Positions 22,084-26,181 of a stretch of 26,181 nucleotides of DNA are shown one piece after another (position 1 is the first letter of the stretch; every line of letters starts with the position of its first letter). The DNA comes from Tychonema litorale BBK16 (GTDB lineage: Bacteria > Cyanobacteriota > Cyanobacteriia > Cyanobacteriales > Microcoleaceae), in NCBI RefSeq assembly GCF_021648855.1, contig NZ_JAKJHX010000079.1, forward strand, positions 1 through 26,181. Reading direction: 5' to 3'. Under the pieces are notes generated by a model. The model was given only the letters and a program-made list of their open reading frames with translations, did not search any database and was not told the origin of the DNA. Position numbers and translations under genes: made by a program.

Positions 22084-24272
22084 ACCACGAGAGCAAAACT
22101 ATTGAGCAAAAGTTTGGGGTTCTCGACAGCGTACCAGTCGGTGCCTGCCTGCTGCGAGATGATTTTGTGGTTCTGTTTTGGAATACGTGTCTGGAAGAGT
22201 GGACGAAAATTCCCCGCAGTCAAATGTTGGGCACAAACATCACAACCCATTTTCCCCACCTTCTACAGGTAAAGTACGCAACTCGCTTCCAGCAAATCTT
22301 TGCAGGAGGGCCGCCAACTATTTTTTCTTCTCAGATTCACAAGTACCTGATTCCGGCAACTTGGCAAGACGGCCAGCAGCGCATCCAACAAACTACTGTC
22401 ACGGCAGTGCCTGCTCAACAGGCAGGCATGGCAGAAGTCGAGATTGAAAACTTGGTTCGACTGAATCTTGAGCTCCAAGGAGAAGGTACTTTCGGAGTCG
22501 AAGAAGCCACAAGTGCTTTTTTGTCTTGGGAATCTCCACTCTCAGTTTCGTCATCAATCTGGCCGGGGGTCAATTGCCCATCGTTTTACGCGCTGCTGGT
22601 GATTCAGGACGTCACGGACCTCACCCACCGCATTCAAGCTTACCGGACAATGCGGGATCAGGCTTTGGAAGAAGTCAAAGTGCGCCAGCGGGTGGAAGAA
22701 GAGTTGCGATCGAGTCAGTATTTCATCCAGCAGATTGCTGACGCAGCGCCTTATTTGTTGTACATCTATGACTTGACTGAACAACGCAATGTCTACGTCA
22801 ACGGTCAAGCTTATAAGTTATTAGGCTACACTCCCCAGGAAATTCTACAGATGGAAACAGCTTTGTTTTCCAGGTTGACCCACCCTGAAGATTCGCCGCT
22901 ACTGGCAGCTCACTTACAACAATTTCCTTCGGCCCAGGATGGCAGTATTTTGGAGTTGGAGTATCGGCTGAAACATCGATCGGGCGAATGGTGCTGGTTT
23001 CGCTGCCGTGACCAAGTTTTCGCTCGCACAACCGATGGCCTGCCTAAACAAATTTTTGGTACTGCTCAAGATATCACGGAGTACAAGCGGACAGAAGAAG
23101 CGCTGCGGCAACAGAATGAACGGGAACTGTTGATGGCAACGATTACTCAGCACATCCGCCAGTCTCTGGATTTGGACGAAGTGCTCAACACGACTGTCAA
23201 CGAAGTACGCCAGTTTCTGCAAGCCGATCGCGTGATGATCGTCCGCTTTCACCCCTGTACTGGCCCCCTCTGCGACACCCCAGCGACGGGGGCAGTAACG
23301 ATGGAATCCGTAACCCTCAACTGCAAGCCGATGCTGGGGGAAACGCTGCATAATTTCTGTTTTGACGAGTTCTATATCGAAGCGTACAAACATCGGGCAA
23401 TCCGACCGATCGCGGATGTTTGCGCTGCCGATTTACCACAATATCAAATTGATTTACTAGCACAATTTGATGTCAGAGCTTATTTAGTAGTGCCATTAGT
23501 GCAAGGGGAGGAGTTGTGGGGGCTGTTGATGGCCCACCAGTGCATCCCCAGACAGTGGATGCAGTTGGAAGTCGAGTTACTGTCTTCTCTGGCGGCCCAG
23601 TTGGCGATCGCGATCAAGCAAGCAGAACTCTACCAGCAGTTGCAAGCTGCCAATCTTAAATTGGAGCGCTTAGCCACTTTGGATGAACTCACCCAGTTAG
23701 CTAACCGCCGTCGGTTTGACCAATATCTGGAAATGGAGTGGCGCAGACAGTCGCGGGAACAAACGCATCTGTCTCTGATTCTGTGCGATATTGATTCTTT
23801 TAAAAGTTATAACGATACCTACGGGCATCCAGGGGGAGATGAATGTTTGCGGCAAGTGGCTAGGGCGATCGGCAGTGCAATCAATCACCCTGCCGATTTA
23901 GTCGCCCGTTACGGAGGCGAAGAATTTGCCGTTATTTTGCCGAATACCAAGATTCAAGCGGCCGTGCAAGTAGCTGAACACATACAACTCAAAATCGCAG
24001 CTTTGCAGCTTCCTCACGCAGGTTCTCAGGTAAGTCAGTACGTCACAGTCAGTTTGGGAGTCGCAAGCATGGTTCCTGGATCTGAATCAGTCCCCTCCAT
24101 TCTGATCGCCGCCGCCGATCAAGCGCTATACAAAGCTAAAGGACTTGGGCGCGATCGTCTCCACGTTTACCAGCCCGACACCAGCTCACCCCAGGCGAAC
24201 GGGACAGCACCACGACGACCTATAGATTTCTCTCTACCCAACACTAATTTGCCCTCTCCCACAAGTGCTTAA
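22080..24272 (+). CDS. PAS-PAS-GAF-GGDEF diguanylate cyclase
   Basis: A 730-residue soluble enzyme making c-di-GMP from GTP. Order: PAS 1 (about 12-182, with an insertion near 88-165), helical linker, PAS 2 with PAC (about 212-345, ending AQDITEYKRTEEAL), GAF (about 355-515) and GGDEF (about 530-697). The catalytic loop is intact: GGEEF at 612-616 and metal-binding D570/D572 in LCDID. The inhibitory RxxD site is HPAD at 603-606, so feedback inhibition is probably lost. The GAF resembles cyanobacteriochrome GAFs (LVVPLVQGEELWGLLMAHQC), but Y455-Q456 replace the usual chromophore Cys-His pair. ATG 22080 overlaps the CheC stop (ATGA). Confidence 0.92.
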   Translation: MNHESKTIEQKFGVLDSVPVGACLLRDDFVVLFWNTCLEEWTKIPRSQMLGTNITTHFPHLLQVKYATRFQQIFAGGPPTIFSSQIHKYLIPATWQDGQQRIQQTTVTAVPAQQAGMAEVEIENLVRLNLELQGEGTFGVEEATSAFLSWESPLSVSSSIWPGVNCPSFYALLVIQDVTDLTHRIQAYRTMRDQALEEVKVRQRVEEELRSSQYFIQQIADAAPYLLYIYDLTEQRNVYVNGQAYKLLGYTPQEILQMETALFSRLTHPEDSPLLAAHLQQFPSAQDGSILELEYRLKHRSGEWCWFRCRDQVFARTTDGLPKQIFGTAQDITEYKRTEEALRQQNERELLMATITQHIRQSLDLDEVLNTTVNEVRQFLQADRVMIVRFHPCTGPLCDTPATGAVTMESVTLNCKPMLGETLHNFCFDEFYIEAYKHRAIRPIADVCAADLPQYQIDLLAQFDVRAYLVVPLVQGEELWGLLMAHQCIPRQWMQLEVELLSSLAAQLAIAIKQAELYQQLQAANLKLERLATLDELTQLANRRRFDQYLEMEWRRQSREQTHLSLILCDIDSFKSYNDTYGHPGGDECLRQVARAIGSAINHPADLVARYGGEEFAVILPNTKIQAAVQVAEHIQLKIAALQLPHAGSQVSQYVTVSLGVASMVPGSESVPSILIAAADQALYKAKGLGRDRLHVYQPDTSSPQANGTAPRRPIDFSLPNTNLPSPTSA

Positions 24273-24274
24273 TT

Positions 24275-24342
24275 GTTATTAGTTATTGGTTATTAGTTAT
24301 TAGTTATTAGTTATTAGTTATTAGTTATTAGTTATTAGTTAT
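24275..24342. repeat. Heptamer tandem repeat TTATTAG, about nine copies
   Basis: TTATTAGTTATTGGTTATTA opens the array, which then repeats TTATTAG without error to about 24342. It starts 3 bases after the cyclase stop codon. This is the STRR class also seen at 1-52, 7193-7239 and 14260-14288. Confidence 0.9.
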
Positions 24343-24383
24343 ATTGTTTCGGGTTGCATCGAAATTATTAGAAATTAGTCCAA

Positions 24384-24692
24384 GGCAGTGCCGTGTCCCT
24401 ACAATTAATCTGGCGTAGGGACACTCCGAGAGCCCAAGGAGTGTCAACTTAAGCCTGAAAGCCCGCCAGGAACTTTAGTCAGCCACCCTGTCCGCCAGGG
24501 AATTAATTCCCTGTCTAATAGCTAAAGTCCTCTAAAAGAGGACTCAAGAACTCCTGCCGTCCTCTTTTAGAGGACTTGCGCTTTGAGGCAGGGGTTTCAA
24601 CCCTTGCCGGACTATTGGTTGTACCTGATTGTTGACACCTATGGGCAGTGCCGTGTCCTCTATATCATTCCGGCGCAGCCGGAATTGATATC
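24384..24692. repeat. Composite of palindromic repeats
   Basis: This spacer holds, in order: GGCAGTGCCGTGTCCCTAC (24384-24402), homologous to 2577-2595; a 10-base stem GTGTCCCTAC/GTAGGGACAC (24393-24424) that shares bases with an 8-base stem GACACTCC/GGAGTGTC (24420-24445); the palindrome CAGGGAATTAATTCCCTG (24496-24513); AGTCCTCT/AGAGGACT (24526-24544) and its inverted copy (24559-24575); GGCAGGGGTT/AACCCTTGCC (24587-24607); and the TATATCATTCCGG palindrome (24661-24692) related to 8162-8193. No gene is apparent. It separates the convergent cyclase and membrane-protein genes. Confidence 0.8.
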
Positions 24693-24726
24693 AGGCATGG
24701 TTCGACTCAAAGTTCACAACTTTGAC

Positions 24727-25782
24727 TTACGGCGCTGCCGCAGCCCTGCGGTTAGCAACTACCAGATTTGACTTATACTCTGCTGCTTTTTGCTGAGCTT
24801 TTTGATGGTTCGGGCTAGTTGTCGGCACGGCATTCATCAGCCCAACTGCTTTCTGCCACTCGCTTGCTACTGTGTTCCACTCTGTTTGAGACTGAGCGGT
24901 TTGCGCGAGAATTGCTGCACTCTGAGCCTGATTGACAGCTTCTCTCCAAGTGTCAGACTTAGGCGCGGCTGTCTTGGGGGTGGGAGAGGCTGCCTTGGGG
25001 GTGGGAGAGGCTGTTGCCGGAGCTGGAGAAGTTGTCTTTGCTGGAGATGTGCCTGCTGGAGCTGGGCTGGCTGGCTTCGTAGCAGCATTGGGAGCGGCTG
25101 CGGGGGCGGGAGAGGCTGCTGGTGTCGCGCCCTTAGATACGCTGGGAGAGGGTGATGGTTTAGACGCGCCAGAGGTGGCTTTCGAGGAGGGGGAAGCAGG
25201 GACTGGGGCGGTGGGTTCTGTGGTCGAACTGCTCGAAAATGGTGGATTTCCTGTAAAGAAAAGCCCTGCCAGGACGATCACAGCTAATAAGCCTACAGGT
25301 ATTACCCATTTGGGAAATTGCTTTTTCGGAGGTGGAGTTTCCTCTTCCTCGTCGTCGTCTTCCTCGTCGTCGTCGTCTCGATCGAACTCTTCCTCTTGAT
25401 AATAGTCTTCACTTTCGGACTCAACATCATCTAAACCTACAGAGTCGTCAGGCATTGAGCTGTCATCTTCATAGAGCATTGGCTCTGTAGGCATTAGCTC
25501 TATTTCGTCTTGCCAGGCAGGGGAGTCTTGACCGGTTTCTATGCCGTAAACTTTTACAGTGTGAATTGATTCTAGTCCCAACTTCGTCATCCCGGTGCGG
25601 ATGAAATCCACCAATACCATCTGATCCGGTACTTTGCCTGACTCCAGAAATATATGGAGGCAGCCGTTGTCCCGCGTCACTTCGGCGTTGATGCCTTTGG
25701 GTTTAAGTGTACGGTTGATGCTAGATGCGATCGCTTGTGGATCGCCCTGTTTGAGAAGTTCCCGCGGGTTCTGTTGTGTCAT
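24727..25782 (-). CDS. Bitopic low-complexity membrane protein, cyanobacterial type
   Basis: A 351-residue protein of unknown function. Residues 1-95 form a compact alpha/beta domain (GDPQAIASSINRTLKPKGIN) seen in several cyanobacterial proteins as I recall. A very acidic tract (105-148, runs of D and E) precedes one transmembrane helix (159-177). Then comes a Pro/Ala/Ser/Thr linker (180-283) with repeated PTPKAAS units. The C-terminal helical domain (284-351) has TWREAVNQAQ and TEWNTVASEWQKAVGLM, a pattern common at the ends of cyanobacterial membrane proteins. The linker suggests the C-terminal domain is held at a distance from the membrane. A 21-base direct duplication (24973-25014) lies in the linker. 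ATG 25782 begins MTQQNPRELL. Confidence 0.75.
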   Translation of the reverse strand: MTQQNPRELLKQGDPQAIASSINRTLKPKGINAEVTRDNGCLHIFLESGKVPDQMVLVDFIRTGMTKLGLESIHTVKVYGIETGQDSPAWQDEIELMPTEPMLYEDDSSMPDDSVGLDDVESESEDYYQEEEFDRDDDDEEDDDEEEETPPPKKQFPKWVIPVGLLAVIVLAGLFFTGNPPFSSSSTTEPTAPVPASPSSKATSGASKPSPSPSVSKGATPAASPAPAAAPNAATKPASPAPAGTSPAKTTSPAPATASPTPKAASPTPKTAAPKSDTWREAVNQAQSAAILAQTAQSQTEWNTVASEWQKAVGLMNAVPTTSPNHQKAQQKAAEYKSNLVVANRRAAAAP

Positions 25783-26181
25783 GGCTAGGGATCTTTTGGG
25801 GGCTTATAGCTGCATCATAAAAGCTATGCACATCTTTTTTACTTCCAATTGGTGCTACCAGACAATATTTATTTACCAGATTATGCTTTATACAAGACTT
25901 GGTTAAACTTATTTAAGGTTCACCATTGAACTAGAAGCAATTTTTAGAATGTCAGCAGTACGGCAAACCTAGCAGAAAATCAGAACCTTGTCAACACTAC
26001 CAGCATCAAGAAGAGGGAGGCTAGGGGTCGATCGCACATGATGAAAAATGAATCAGACTAATTGTTAGGGTGTTGTAATGGTTTGAGATTCCGAGTTTAC
26101 CAGAAAACTGGGTCTAAAGCCCCGTTCTTCTAGGACGGCTTTATATTATTATATTTATCTAGCAATATAGCGGATAAATAT
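25783..26181. other. Gene-free right end with hairpins
   Basis: These 399 bases show no supported gene on either strand. The part next to 25782 should hold the promoter of the minus-strand membrane protein. Near the edge are a hairpin TAAAGCC/GGCTTTA with TTCTAG in its loop (26115-26143) and a 9-base inverted repeat ATATTTATC/GATAAATAT (26151-26159, 26173-26181). The AAAGCC...TTCTAG...GGCTTT hairpin resembles sequences near ends of IS200/IS605-type elements in cyanobacteria. It could equally be a terminator for a gene outside the window. Confidence 0.5.

Noticed and set aside
24932..25399. Plus-strand frame of 155 codons opposite the bitopic membrane protein
   Set aside because: It is the Gly/Ala/Ser-rich antisense of the low-complexity linker and acidic tract; repeat composition keeps it open.

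Overview
The window looks like chromosomal DNA of a filamentous, non-marine cyanobacterium of the Oscillatoria/Microcoleus/Phormidium type. It carries cyanobacterium-specific genes: a Rubisco assembly factor (raf1), an NblS/Hik33-type kinase, a Ycf37-like photosystem I assembly protein and a short three-domain S1 protein. The palindrome GCGATCGC (HIP1) occurs about a dozen times in 26 kb. Spacers are full of heptamer tandem repeats and GC-rich palindromes, as is common in such genomes. No tRNA, rRNA or CRISPR array was seen.

Layout. 1-286: tandem repeats only. 287-8140: a receiver-GAF response regulator, raf1, a DUF4349 lipoprotein, a UvrD-like helicase, a dienelactone hydrolase and an S1 protein, separated by repeat-rich spacers. 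8292-8698: a hicAB toxin-antitoxin pair. 8779-14190: nblS and purD on the minus strand, divergent from purK, with a 6S RNA gene just behind purK. 14289-19000: an accessory patch with no HIP1 site. It holds a MITE-like element flanked by TA, an unknown protein with a HEPN-type motif, a convergent TPR membrane protein, a frameshifted small membrane protein, a hotdog thioesterase, a truncated GST gene and an orphan DUF433 antitoxin beside the last 31 codons of its DUF5615 toxin. 19169-20543: rpmI, rplT and a ycf37-like gene. 20607-21100: a gene-free stretch with many local hairpins. 21101-24272: a tightly overlapped operon of receiver, CheC phosphatase and PAS-PAS-GAF-GGDEF cyclase. 24273-26181: a palindrome-rich spacer, a bitopic low-complexity membrane protein, and a gene-free end with hairpins.

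How the genes work together. purD and purK serve purine synthesis and probably share a 350-base divergent control region. The receiver, CheC and cyclase genes, joined by ATGA overlaps, look like a compact phospho-signal to c-di-GMP module whose CheC has both phosphatase sites. The 14.3-19 kb patch records repeated insertion, deletion and decay of accessory and toxin-antitoxin genes. The observations I rate highest are the hairpin-rich leader before the CheC operon, the MITE abutting the HEPN gene, the eroded DUF433/DUF5615 pair, and palindromic repeats whose copies differ by compensatory base pairs. All family names come from reading the translated sequence, with no database search.
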